Assembly: GCA_020632995.1 (NCBI GenBank)
Contig: JACKEN010000002.1
Span: forward strand, 186,001 to 250,000
Origin: Deltaproteobacteria bacterium
Lineage (GTDB): Bacteria > Myxococcota > Kuafuiibacteriia > Kuafuiibacteriales > Kuafuiibacteriaceae
Reading direction: 5' to 3'
DNA length: 64,000 bases
The notes under the pieces were generated by a model. It made no database searches. It was not told where the DNA came from and saw only the letters and a list, made by a program, of their open reading frames with translations. Below are positions 8,236 through 16,685 of this stretch, piece by piece. How positions within the stretch are numbered: position 1 is the stretch's first letter; each line of letters opens with the position of its first letter. The translations under genes and the position numbers were made by a program.

Positions 8236-10209
8236 TCAGAGGTTCAGGCGGCAGATGTAGCGCCCGGGGCTGGACTCGGTGCAGGCCAGGTTGCCGCAGC
8301 AGTCCCCCTCGCCCGGCTCGCAGGTCTCGCCCTCTTCGCGGCAGGTGCCGCCGTCGCTGCCGCCCGGGTCGGGGCGCGGGGGGACGATGCGGGTGGTCCA
8401 CTGGGCGATGTGGTTCGAGGTGCTGAGGTCCTGGAAGGGGAGGGCGAAGGCGGGGTAGCTGCCGTCCTCGCCGCGGGCGAGGGCGTCGGGGTCGACCGCC
8501 GCCATCCACAGGAGCTGGCCGGTGCCGGTGGGGGCGCGCAAGCCGTATTGCCGACGGGACGAGAAGGTGAACCACATCAGGCGCCCGCTCCCGTCGCGGG
8601 CCTTGGCGTCCACGAAGGGGGCCCACTTCGGGTAGGTGTTGGTGAGGTCCTGCCGGCCCTCGTCCCTGACCCCGGGGGCGTTGGCGCGGGCGAGGGCGAT
8701 GGGCGCGCCGCCGTCGGCCGAGACCGCCCACAGCTTCGCCACCGGGTCCGCGTCGCCGTCGCAGTCTCCGTTGTAGATGTCGCCGTTCGCGCAGATCGAC
8801 TCGCAGTACACCAGCGCGCGGCCGTCGGGGGCGTAGGCGGGGTAGTAGCGGTTCTTGCCGTCCTCGGGCGGCACGAGGTCCACCGCGGCGCTCCAGCCGC
8901 CGCCGGCGAGGGCCGAGACGTAGGCGATGCCGCCGCGGCCAGGGCGCTGGGAGGTCTGGTGGTGGGTCACCTTGGTGAACGCGATGCGGTCCCCCACCGG
9001 CGACCAGTCGGGGTGGGTGGGCTCGACGCCGAGCGGGATGGTCTCGAGCACGTCGCCGGTGTCGCCGTTCCGGATGCGGAGGTTGGTGTCGGGCGGGTTG
9101 CCGTCGCCGAAGGCGCCCACGAAGCGGTCGGAGTCGGGGTGCCAGGACTGGAACTGCTCGCGCCGCGCGTCGTCCACCGCGGTGAGGGCGGCCTTGGCGC
9201 GGACGTCCACCACCGTGACCCGGCCGTCCCACTGGCCGTTCTGGCTCAGGCTCATGCGGCGCCCGTCGCGGGACACCGCGTGGCAGCCGTAGCAGCCGTC
9301 GCCCGAGAAGGGGAAGAAGCGCTCGGGTTGCTGCTCCGGGTCACCGAAGTCCACCCGCATGATCCCGGTGCCGTTGGAGGTGGTCCAGTAGTAGAGGCCG
9401 CCCACCACGTCGGCCGCGGCGATGTTCAGCTCGATGGTGCCGCCGGTGCCTCGACCGCTGCCAACGTCGTCTCCGCCGAAGATCGTCAGGGTGATGGGTG
9501 CAAGTCCTCTTGCGGAATCTGCCAGCACCTGCCAGATATCGGGGTGCACGGTGTAGATGCAGCCGCCAAAGGAGGGCAGGCACCGCGTGTAGACCCGCAC
9601 CCGGGCGTTGGCGGCCTCGAAGCGGAGCTCGAACAGCCAGTTCTCGGAGGGCCCGGGCATGAAGTGCACCTCCACGCCCCCCAGGTTGGGCGGGAACATC
9701 ACCCCGTCATTGGGATAGACGAGGGTGGGGGCCCGGCCTGGGACCTCGGGGGCGTTGTCGATGAGGTCTCCGCTGTTGGCGGGGATGGTGGGGGACTGGG
9801 GCCCCGGCTGGAAGACCTCTACCTGGAGCGTCACCACGATGTGGGCCTCCGCGGTGCGCCCCCCGTAGGCCGCGGTGAGGGTGGCCTCGCCGCCGGCCAG
9901 GGCGCTGGTGAAGTCGGCGCCGGCCAGGTTGCCGACCCGCGGATCCGAGAGCGTCAACGTAGCTTGCGCGCTCACGTCCTCCCGGGCGCCGTCGCTCTTC
10001 ACTGCGGTGACCACGAAGGCCTGGGTGGCCGGGGTGACCCCGTCGGTGACCAGCTGGGCCTCGGCCGGGGTCAGCTCCAGCGCCATCACCGCGTCCGGGC
10101 CCGGGGTGCCGGTGTCGGGGCCGGTGCCCCCGTCGGTGAGGCCGGCCGGGTCCTCACCGCACTGGCAGCCGACGGCCGCGATCAGGGCCAGCATGGCCAG
10201 TCTTCTCAT
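8236..10209 (-). CDS. PD40/TolB-like lipoprotein with Ig-like domain and a CxxCH site
   Basis: A 657-residue predicted lipoprotein (signal MRRLAMLALIAAVGC). After a low-complexity TDGGTGPDTGT linker comes a bacterial Ig-like (Big_2) domain at about 45-130, then a beta-propeller-type region with PD40/TolB signatures such as SWHPDSDRFVGAFGDG, HPDWSPVGDRIAFTK and YYPAYAPDGRALVY. At about residue 303 the sequence GDGCYGCHAVSRDG contains CxxCH, the covalent heme c attachment motif; it sits at the entry of the propeller, as in some myxobacterial secreted cytochrome-like proteins. The C-terminus has a Cys-rich knot (CREEGETCEPGEGDCCGN). No enzyme is identifiable. It converges on paralog B with only 5 bp between stop codons. 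Confidence 0.8.
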   Translation of the reverse strand: MRRLAMLALIAAVGCQCGEDPAGLTDGGTGPDTGTPGPDAVMALELTPAEAQLVTDGVTPATQAFVVTAVKSDGAREDVSAQATLTLSDPRVGNLAGADFTSALAGGEATLTAAYGGRTAEAHIVVTLQVEVFQPGPQSPTIPANSGDLIDNAPEVPGRAPTLVYPNDGVMFPPNLGGVEVHFMPGPSENWLFELRFEAANARVRVYTRCLPSFGGCIYTVHPDIWQVLADSARGLAPITLTIFGGDDVGSGRGTGGTIELNIAAADVVGGLYYWTTSNGTGIMRVDFGDPEQQPERFFPFSGDGCYGCHAVSRDGRRMSLSQNGQWDGRVTVVDVRAKAALTAVDDARREQFQSWHPDSDRFVGAFGDGNPPDTNLRIRNGDTGDVLETIPLGVEPTHPDWSPVGDRIAFTKVTHHQTSQRPGRGGIAYVSALAGGGWSAAVDLVPPEDGKNRYYPAYAPDGRALVYCESICANGDIYNGDCDGDADPVAKLWAVSADGGAPIALARANAPGVRDEGRQDLTNTYPKWAPFVDAKARDGSGRLMWFTFSSRRQYGLRAPTGTGQLLWMAAVDPDALARGEDGSYPAFALPFQDLSTSNHIAQWTTRIVPPRPDPGGSDGGTCREEGETCEPGEGDCCGNLACTESSPGRYICRLNL

Positions 10210-10349
10210 CTGGGCGGAGTGTACGCCGCCGCTGGGCCGCCCTCCACGGACAACGCGAGGACCATGGGGTGGGTGAACCTCGCACTCGACCGACGTCCGA
10301 CTACGGGATCCCCGGGGCGAGATCAGTTATCCTTCGCCCCGGGGGCAAA

Positions 10350-11244
10350 GTGGGGAGGAAGCGGCCAGACGCCCAGCAGCTCGAGAACGACCCGCCCACG
10401 GACGAGCTCCCGGTGTTCATCCCGGAGCCCGGGCTGGCCCCCTCGACCCGCACGGATCGCACCGGCGCCCCGCAGGCCGTCCTCGCCCTCGAGGAGGTCA
10501 CCGACTCCGCCTTCCTCGACTTCGTGCCCCCGCCCAAGCCCGCAGGACAGCCTGCAGCGCGCCGCGCCCCGCCGCCGCTGCCGCCGGGCGGGCGGAGCGT
10601 CCTCGCCGAGGGCGCGGCCACCCGGCCGATGTCCGACCGCGAGGTGGCGCGCGTGCTCGCCGGGCAGGGTGACGCCGCCCCCGGACGCGGTCGCGGCCGG
10701 CCTGCTCGGCCACGTCGCCGTGCCGGAGGTGGCCCGCGCCACCCCGACGCCGGTCCGGCCCATGCGCCAGGCCACCCGCACCGGCAGCCGCGTGCGCGCC
10801 CCCCACCTCGCCGGGGGCCCACCGCCGCTTCCCGGCGCAAGACAACCTGCGGCAGCCCTCGATCCCGCCATCCCGGTGATCAAGGGCCGCCGGACCAGCG
10901 ACCTGTCGCGCCCCACCGTCCAGATGGACGGCCCGCCGGCCCGCCCCGCGAACACGCTGAGCCGCCCCACCGTGCGCATGGATCCGGGCGTGTACCCGCC
11001 CCCCGCGCTGCTCGATCGCTCCGCCTCGAACCTGTCGCGCCCCACCGTCCCCATGCCCATGGCCGCGCCGGTCGCGCCGCCGGTGATGCTCGGGACCACC
11101 ACCCCGATGCCCTCCCGGCCGGAGCTCTCCGCCGTCTATCCTGCGGCCGAGCCCCTCCCGCGGGGCCGCCGCTGGGCGTTCCTGCTGCTGTTGACCGCGG
11201 TGCTCATGATCTCCGCCGCGGTGGCCAGCGTGGTGCTCCGGTAG
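10350..11244 (+). CDS. Pro-rich tail-anchored protein, frameshifted in a C run at 10678-10682
   Basis: The N-terminal frame (ELPVFIPEPGL, LALEEVTDSAFLDFVPPPKP, EGAATRPMSDREVARVLAG) runs into a C5 homopolymer at 10678-10682. One base fewer there joins it to the frame that reads LLGHVAVPEVARATPTP through to the stop at 11244. The product has no signal peptide, is Pro/Arg-rich and disordered, and carries three copies of LSRPTVxM at about 10900, 10960 and 11030. It ends with RRWAFLLLLTAVLMISAAVASVVLR, split here only by my reading as one C-terminal membrane helix, so it is probably tail-anchored with its body in the cytoplasm. The start is uncertain: GTG 10350 has GGGGG just upstream and a TTATCC (-10-like) before it; GTG 10269 is also in frame. 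Function unknown. Confidence 0.6.
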
Positions 11245-11267
11245 AGGGCGGTCAGGGGTGCGGCGTC

Positions 11268-12214
11268 CTAGGCCCCCGCCAGCGCCCGCAACAGAGCCTG
11301 CAGGTCCTCCGGCACCACCGCCTCCAACCTCAACTCCACCCCCGTGAACGGGTGCACGAAGCTCAGCCGATGCGCGTGCAGCGCCGGCCGCGCGAACCCC
11401 GCCAGCACCCCCTCGCCCTTCTTCCGCCCATACATCTCGTCCCCCACCAGCGGGTGGCCGAGGTCGGAGAAGTGGACGCGGATCTGGTGCGTCCGCCCGG
11501 TGTCCAGGCGCACCCGCACGTGCGCCGCGACCTGAAAGCTGGCCTGCACCTCGTAGTGGGTGACGGCGCGCTTGCCGTCGCGCACCTTGCTGCTGAAGCG
11601 CTTCCTGTCGGTGGGGTGGCGGCCGAAGAGGGTGTCGATGGTGCCCTTCTGCGGCTTCGGGACCCCCTTCGTGACCGCGAGGTAGATCTTCTCGACCGCG
11701 CGCTCCTTGAACAGAGCGGCCATACGCTCGTGGGCCTCGGGGTGCTTGGCGACCACGAGGAGGCCGGTGGTGTCCTTGTCGAGGCGGTGGACGATGCCGG
11801 GGCGCAGGTCGTCTTGCAGGGGGCCGCGGCCGAGGTGGTGGAGGACCGCGTTCACGACCGTGCCGCGGGGGTGGCCGAGGGCGGGGTGGACCACCATGCC
11901 GGCCGCCTTGTCGATGACGAGAGGTGCTGGTCCTCGAACACGATGGTGAGGGGGAGGTCCTCGGGGACGACGTCGAGGGGCTCGGGGGGCAGGGGGCGGT
12001 ACTCGACGCGATCGCCGGCCTTCACCGCGGTCTTGGCGCCGCGGGCGGGGGGCTGGCCGTTGAGGCGGACCGCATCGGCGGCGAGGTCCTTCTGGATGCG
12101 GGCGCGGGATCTGTCGGGCACCAGCTCGGCGAGGGCGCGGTCCAGGCGGAGGCCGTCGGCCTCGGGGGGGACCACCAGCTCGAGCAGGTCGTCTTCGAGC
12201 TCGTCCGGGCTCAC
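11268..12214 (-). CDS. RluD/RluA-family pseudouridine synthase, frameshifted near 11920
   Basis: Two overlapping frames together give a full-length (~315 residue) RluA-type pseudouridine synthase. Residues 1-95 form an S4 RNA-binding domain (GLRLDRALAELVPDRSRARIQ ... VRLNGQPP). After the break come MVVHPALGHPRGTVVNAVLHH, the catalytic GIVHRLDKDTTGLLVVAK with the essential Asp in HRLD, and RTHQIRVHFSDLGHPLVGD. The break falls exactly where the family reads DxxLLVIDKPAGMVVHP; one missing C at about 11920 (CTCTCG for CTCCTCG) explains it. The target is probably a large-subunit rRNA uridine, as for RluD, but specificity cannot be read from sequence. The start overlaps the stop of the upstream 88-residue gene (ATGA), so it closes the coaD-selA-HNH cluster. 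Confidence 0.88.
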
Positions 12215-12477
12215 CAGATCGGGGTCTTGATGTGCCCCCGGACCATGATGATCTTGTCCACCACCGCCATGTTGAAGAAGTTGGTGGCGTTCATCAGGTC
12301 GGGCGCCACCCGGCTGCGGTAGAGGTTCAGGCCCTCCTCCAGCTCCGGGGCGAGGTCCTCGAACAGGGAGTCGTTCATCAGCCCACGGACGATCTTCTGG
12401 TCGTTGTAGGCCGAGATGTCGCTGGTGATGGCGCGGGCGAGCCGCATCGCGGCCTCGGGCGTGTCGATCATCGCCAT
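12211..12477 (-). CDS. Small conserved-looking protein, 88 aa
   Basis: An 88-residue soluble, mostly helical protein: MAMIDTPEAAMRLARAI, then DISAYNDQKIVRGLMNDSLF and RVAPDLMNATNFFNMAVVDK. The start at 12477 is chosen because GGAGGGGAC lies immediately upstream; an ATG at 12495 would add six residues. Its stop overlaps the pseudouridine synthase start by four bases. There is no signal peptide, membrane segment or Cys. I do not recognise the family; the tight packing and high charge suggest a real cytoplasmic protein. Confidence 0.65.
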   Translation of the reverse strand: MAMIDTPEAAMRLARAITSDISAYNDQKIVRGLMNDSLFEDLAPELEEGLNLYRSRVAPDLMNATNFFNMAVVDKIIMVRGHIKTPIW

Positions 12478-12511
12478 GTCCCCTCCATCAGCCACCGATC
12501 CGGCGGTGGCG

Positions 12512-12859
12512 TCAATAGCGCTCGGGCTGCTCCGCGATCCAGCGCTCCCAGCGGGGCAGGTAGCTCCTCGTCACCGCGTCGAGGTCGAGGCCCAGCTCGC
12601 GGGCCACGCAGCGCACGAACCCGCGCACGTAGACCCGGGCGTTGGGCATGTCCTCGTACCGCTCGTCCTCCAGCGCGCTGAGCACCGCCTTGCTGATCTT
12701 GGTGCGCTCGGAGATCTCCGCCACCGTCAGGCCCGCCTTCTCGCGCGCCGCCTTCAGGCGGGCCCCGGTGAAGTCCTCGCCGCTGGTCTTGGGGGCGGGG
12801 GCGGGGGCGTCGGCGTCGTCGCTGGCCTGCTCGGGCGCGTCCTTCTTCTTCTTGGCCAC
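12512..12859 (-). CDS. RodZ-like HTH protein without membrane anchor
   Basis: A 115-residue protein. A charged, Ala/Pro-rich N-terminus (MAKKKKDAPEQASDDADAP) leads into an HTH_25/RodZ-type helix-turn-helix at about 30-100: GARLKAAREKAGLTVAEIS, ERTKISKAVLSALEDERYED, VYVRGFVRCVARELGLD. In RodZ this domain binds MreB. Here the transmembrane and periplasmic parts of RodZ are absent, so the protein is soluble and may instead act as a small transcription factor or adaptor. It sits inside the minus-strand coaD-to-rluD run, 34 bp from the next start. Confidence 0.78.
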   Translation of the reverse strand: MAKKKKDAPEQASDDADAPAPAPKTSGEDFTGARLKAAREKAGLTVAEISERTKISKAVLSALEDERYEDMPNARVYVRGFVRCVARELGLDLDAVTRSYLPRWERWIAEQPERY

Positions 12860-12906
12860 GCCCCGTCATCCACCGAGGGGGCGCCAAAGTGCAAGGGGTG
12901 TGGCGC

Positions 12907-13509
12907 TCAGTCCTCTTCGAGCTCGGTGTTCCAGTAGGAGGCGTCGGCCAGGTTCAGGAACGGGCGCCACGCCTCGTGGGTCACCTCGCCGTGGCGGTCG
13001 AAGGGGGACCACTCGGGGCGGGCCGGGGGCTTCAACAGGCGCATCCCGGCCTCCTCGGGGGTGCGGCTGCCCTTGTAGAGGTTGCACGCGATGCAGCTGC
13101 AGACCACGTTGGTCCAGGTGGTGCGGCCGCCCTGGCTGCGCGGCACCACGTGGTCGAGGTTCAGCTCGGTGCGGGCCTTGCGCTTGCCGCAGTACTGGCA
13201 GGTGCTCTGGTCGCGCAGGTAGATGTTCTGGCGCGAGAAGCGCACGTGCAGCCGGGGCAGGCGGTCGTAGACCTGGAGCATGATCACCCGGGGCACCCGG
13301 ATGACGCTCGAGACGGTGTGGACCACGTCCCGGTCGTGCACGTGGGCCGACAGCTCGGCCCAGCTCTCGAAGTCGAAGGCCTGGAAGCGCCGGTCGATCG
13401 CCTTCGCAGTGCCCTGGTAGAGCAGGGCGAAGGCCCGCCGCACGGTGGTGATGTTCACCGGCTGGTAGAACCGGTTCAGCACCAGCACGCTGGAGTCCAG
13501 GACGGTCAC
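12907..13509 (-). CDS. HNH endonuclease family protein
   Basis: A 200-residue protein. The GTG at 13509 overlaps the selA stop (GTGA) and gives the conserved N-terminus VTVLDSSVLVLNRFYQPVN. The HNH core at about 112-165 reads CQYCGKRKARTELNLDHVVP, then SQGGRTTWTNVVCSCIACN and KGSRTPEEAGM: two CxxC zinc pairs, the catalytic His of LDHV and Asn of the WTN segment. This stand-alone HNH group is very common in bacterial chromosomes and is not obviously part of a restriction or defence system. Its real role is unknown. Translational coupling to selA is notable. Confidence 0.85.
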   Translation of the reverse strand: MTVLDSSVLVLNRFYQPVNITTVRRAFALLYQGTAKAIDRRFQAFDFESWAELSAHVHDRDVVHTVSSVIRVPRVIMLQVYDRLPRLHVRFSRQNIYLRDQSTCQYCGKRKARTELNLDHVVPRSQGGRTTWTNVVCSCIACNLYKGSRTPEEAGMRLLKPPARPEWSPFDRHGEVTHEAWRPFLNLADASYWNTELEED

Positions 13510-14927
13510 GGGCAGACCTCCCGCGCCCCGGCCGGCCACGCCTCGGCCACCCGCCGGGCCACCTCGGGCAGCGCCTCGTCGGGGATGGTCCGGACGTCGA
13601 GGGCCACCCGGTCCTGCACCACCCGGCTCACCACCGCAGGCTCGCCTGCGCGGAGCGCCTCGGCCAGGGCCCGGCCCTCGGGGCCGGCGGGGCCCACCAG
13701 CACCAGGCGGGTGGGGAGCCGGCACAGGGGGAGCGAGCCCCCGCCGGGCACCGACTCGCCGTCCACCAGCTCGACCCCAACCGCGGGGGGCAGCGCGCTC
13801 CGGAGGGCCTGGGCGAGCCCGCGGGCCCGCAGCTCCAGGGCGGCGGGGGAGACCGCGAGGTCGCGCACGGTGGGGATCTTCCGAGCGTGGCCGTCGCGAT
13901 AGAGGCGCAGGGTGGCCTCCAGGGCGGCCAGGGTCATCTTGTCGGCCCGGAGCGCCCGGGCCAGGGGGTGGGCCTTCGCCTGGATCAGGAGCCCGCGCCG
14001 CCCGGCCAGGATCCCGGCCTGGGGCCCGCCGAGGAGCTTGTCGCCGCTGAAGGCGACGAGGTCGGCCCCCGCGGCCAGGGCCTCCTTGGGGCGGGGCTCG
14101 GAGGCCATGTGGGGCGCGGCGGGGCCCAGCTCGGTGTCGGTGGCGAGCAGGCCCGAGCCGAGGTCGGCGAGCAACGGCAGGCCCCGCTCGCGGGCCAGGG
14201 TGGCCAGCTCGGCCAGCTCAGGCTCGTGGGTGAACCCCACCAGCGCGAAGTTCGAGCGGTGCACGTGCAGGATCGCCCCGGTGCGCTCGGTGATCGCGGC
14301 CGCGTAGTCGCGGACGTAGACCTTGTTGGTGGTGCCGACCTCGACCAGCTCGGCCCCGGACTCCCGCAGCACGTCGGGGACCCGGAACCCGCCGCCGATC
14401 TCGACCAGCTCGCCCCGGGCCACGATGACCTCGCGCCCCCGGCAGAGGGCGGCGAGCATCAAGAAGGTGGCGCCCGCGCAGTTGTTGAAGACCAGGCCCC
14501 CGTCGGTGCCGAGGAGGTCGGCCAGCAGCGCGTCGGTGTGGCTGTGCCGGTCGCCCCGGGTGCCCGCGTCGAGGTCCAGCTCGAGGCTCGAGTAGCCCTG
14601 GGCCACCGCCTCGGCCGCGGCCCAGGCCTCCTCGGCCAGGGGCGCTCGGCCCAGGTTGGTGTGGAGCACCACCCCGGTGGCGTTGATGACCCGCCGGAGG
14701 GAGGGGGTGTCGAGGGCGCGGAGCGCGGCCAGGACCTCAGCCGGGCCGACGTCGGCGGGCTCGCCGGCGCGGATCCGGGCGCGCGCGGCCTCGAGGGCGG
14801 CGCGGACGGCGCGGGTGACGAGGGGGCGGCCGTGGTCCGAGATGGCGACAGCGAGCCCTGGATCCTCCAAGAGGATCCCGACCGCGGGCAGCCGCCGGAG
14901 GGCGGCTACGGTGCTCGGATCGTCCAC
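13506..14927 (-). CDS. selA: L-seryl-tRNA(Sec) selenium transferase
   Basis: A 473-residue PLP enzyme that converts seryl-tRNA(Sec) to selenocysteyl-tRNA(Sec) with selenophosphate. Family blocks: RRLPAVGILLEDP at the N-terminus, RRVINATGVVLHTNLGRAPL at about 80-99, YSSLELDLDAGTRGDRHSH near 115, and the PLP-lysine segment FSGDKLLGGPQAG near 293. Length is normal. The GTG start at 14927 is the first in-frame start ahead of conserved sequence. It implies that the organism makes selenoproteins, although selB, selC and selD are not in this window. It lies between coaD (48 bp upstream) and the HNH gene (overlapping). Confidence 0.95.
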   Translation of the reverse strand: MDDPSTVAALRRLPAVGILLEDPGLAVAISDHGRPLVTRAVRAALEAARARIRAGEPADVGPAEVLAALRALDTPSLRRVINATGVVLHTNLGRAPLAEEAWAAAEAVAQGYSSLELDLDAGTRGDRHSHTDALLADLLGTDGGLVFNNCAGATFLMLAALCRGREVIVARGELVEIGGGFRVPDVLRESGAELVEVGTTNKVYVRDYAAAITERTGAILHVHRSNFALVGFTHEPELAELATLARERGLPLLADLGSGLLATDTELGPAAPHMASEPRPKEALAAGADLVAFSGDKLLGGPQAGILAGRRGLLIQAKAHPLARALRADKMTLAALEATLRLYRDGHARKIPTVRDLAVSPAALELRARGLAQALRSALPPAVGVELVDGESVPGGGSLPLCRLPTRLVLVGPAGPEGRALAEALRAGEPAVVSRVVQDRVALDVRTIPDEALPEVARRVAEAWPAGAREVCP

Positions 14928-14975
14928 CTCACCCGCAGTGTACCACGGGGCGCGGTGACAGGGGCGTGACGGGGG

Positions 14976-15461
14976 CTACCCGAACTTGGCGGTGAGGGCC
15001 TTCACCATCGGCGCGGGCACGTAGCGGGTCACGTCGCCGCCGTTGGAGGCGATCTCCTTCACGAGCGAGGACGAGACCCAGACGTACTTGTGCTCGGTGA
15101 GGAGGAAGACGGTCTCGATCTCGCCCGCGATCTCGCGGTTGGCGAGGCCGAGCTGGAACTCGTACTCGAAGTCGGTGAGCAGGCGCAGCCCGCGCACGAT
15201 GACCCCGGCCTCGGTCCGCTTGCAGTAGTCGATGAGCAGCCCCTGGAAGCTGTCGACCTCGACGTTGGGCAGCTTCGCCAGGCTCTCCTTCAGGAGGCGG
15301 CAGCGCTCCTCGGGGGTGAACAGCCCCTCCTTCTTCGGGTTCACGCCCACCGCCACCGTGACCCGCTCGTACAGGCGGGAGGCGCGCTCGATGATGGCGG
15401 TGTGCCCGAAGGTGGCGGGGTCGAAGCTCCCGGCGTAGACGGCATGGCGGTAGTCGACCAT
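14976..15461 (-). CDS. coaD: Phosphopantetheine adenylyltransferase
   Basis: A 161-residue enzyme that transfers AMP from ATP to 4'-phosphopantetheine, the penultimate step of coenzyme A synthesis in the cytoplasm. Motifs: AVYAGSFDPATFGH at 6-19 (nucleotidyltransferase HxGH-type site as TFGH), ERVTVAVGVNPKKEGLF, VIVRGLRLLTDFEYEFQL near 88, and WVSSSLVKEIASNGGDV near 127 (ISSSxVRE motif). The ATG at 15461 aligns with the family start; an upstream ATG at 15503 only adds a non-conserved tail. It heads the minus-strand run through selA and is divergent from prfB. Confidence 0.95.
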   Translation of the reverse strand: MVDYRHAVYAGSFDPATFGHTAIIERASRLYERVTVAVGVNPKKEGLFTPEERCRLLKESLAKLPNVEVDSFQGLLIDYCKRTEAGVIVRGLRLLTDFEYEFQLGLANREIAGEIETVFLLTEHKYVWVSSSLVKEIASNGGDVTRYVPAPMVKALTAKFG

Positions 15462-15564
15462 GGGGGCTGACCGACCCTGGTCCGTGCGGTCGTTTCGTGT
15501 CAACGGGGGCCGCGTTCCCTGGATTTCTCTTGGTTTAGGGGCAGGCGCCTGCTACCCGGGGCGG

Positions 15565-16684
15565 ATGGCGCTCGCTGACCACCAGGAGAAGATCAAGGAC
15601 CTCACCCAACGCCTCGAGACCCTACGAGGTTATCTTTGACATCCCGGGCAAGTCCGCGCGGATCTCCAAGCTCGAGGCCCTGAGCACCGAGCCCGGCTTC
15701 TGGGACGACCAGGAGCTGGCCCAGAAGAACCAGCGCGAGCGGGCGCAGCTCGAGCGGCTGGTCAAGGAGTTCGACGCCGAGGCCAAGCGGGTCGAGGACG
15801 CCGCCGTCCTCCTCGAGCTCGGCCTCGAGGCCGAGGACGACTCGGTGGAGGGGGAGCTCAACGAGCTCTTGGGGCACGCCGAGCCGGCGATCGCCCGGAT
15901 GGAGTTCCTCCGGATGATGTCCGGCAAGTTCGACAGCCGGAACGCGGTGGTCGAGATCCACGCCGGGGCCGGCGGCACCGACGCCCAGGACTGGGCCGAG
16001 ATGCTCCTTCGGATGTACGTGCGCTGGTGCGAGCGCGCGGGCTTCGAGGTCGAGGAGGCCGACGTGCAGCCGGGTGAAGAGGCGGGCATCAAGGGCGCCA
16101 CCATCTTCGTGCGCGGCGACCACGCCTTCGGCTGGCTGCGGGCCGAGGACGGCGTGCACCGTCTGGTGCGGATCTCGCCCTTCGACGCCAACGCCCGGCG
16201 CCAGACCGCGTTCGCGTCGGTGGCGGTGTCCCCCGAGCTCGACGACGACCTCGAGGTCGACATCGACTGGACGAAGGAGGTCCGCGAGGACCGCTACCAC
16301 GCCTCGGGCGCGGGCGGTCAGCACGTGAACAAGACCGAGTCCGCGATCCGCCTGACCCACCTCCCGACCGGGATCGTGGTGCAGTGTCAGTCGGAGCGCT
16401 CGCAGCACAAGAACCGCGCGACCGCCCGTAAGATCCTCACCTCGCGCCTGTACGAGTACCTGCAGGCCAAGCAGGACGAGGAGAAGGCGAAGATCGCGGC
16501 CGAGCGGCTGAAGATCGAGTGGGGCTCGCAGATCCGCTCGTACGTGAACCACCCCTACCGGATGGTGAAGGACCACCGCACCAGCCACGAGGTGAGCAAC
16601 TTCGACGCGGTGCTCGACGGTGACCTCGACACCTTCATGGAGGCCTACCTCCTGAAGGCGGCCGAGGATCGCAAGGCGCATTGA
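15565..16684 (+). CDS. prfB: Peptide chain release factor 2 (programmed +1 frameshift)
   Basis: Full-length RF2, about 372 residues, read as 24 codons from ATG 15565, then a +1 shift at CTT TGA (TGA 15637-15639), then the frame starting GAC at 15638 to the stop at 16684. The class-I release factor signatures are present: the stop-codon recognition tripeptide SPF in RISPFDANARRQT and the peptidyl-tRNA hydrolysis motif GGQ in ASGAGGQHVNKTES. RF2 terminates at UGA and UAA. The in-frame UGA makes expression autoregulatory: low RF2 favours the shift. yjbQ follows after one base. Confidence 0.97.
15624..15640 (+). promoter_or_regulatory. prfB +1 recoding site (SD-like element plus CUU UGA C)
   Basis: The sequence ACGAGGTTATCTTTGAC matches the canonical RF2 autoregulatory site: an internal Shine-Dalgarno-like GAGG (E. 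coli has AGGGGG), a three-base spacer, CTT and then TGA followed by C, the poor termination context. The frames before and after join exactly at this point to give normal RF2. Confidence 0.95.
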
Positions 16685-16685
16685 C

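Noticed and set aside
7591..11244. A 1,217-codon plus-strand open frame spanning paralog B and the PD40 gene
   Set aside because: Only its last ~190 codons make sense (tail-anchored protein); the rest is out of frame or antisense to real genes.
12907..13509. HNH nuclease as part of a defence island
   Set aside because: Neighbours are housekeeping genes and this HNH type is ubiquitous; no methylase, helicase or toxin partner is nearby.
15504..15564. Possible tRNA(Sec) or other tRNA near selA/coaD
   Set aside because: No cloverleaf or TTCGA-type T-loop could be found; the segment is the coaD/prfB divergent promoter region.
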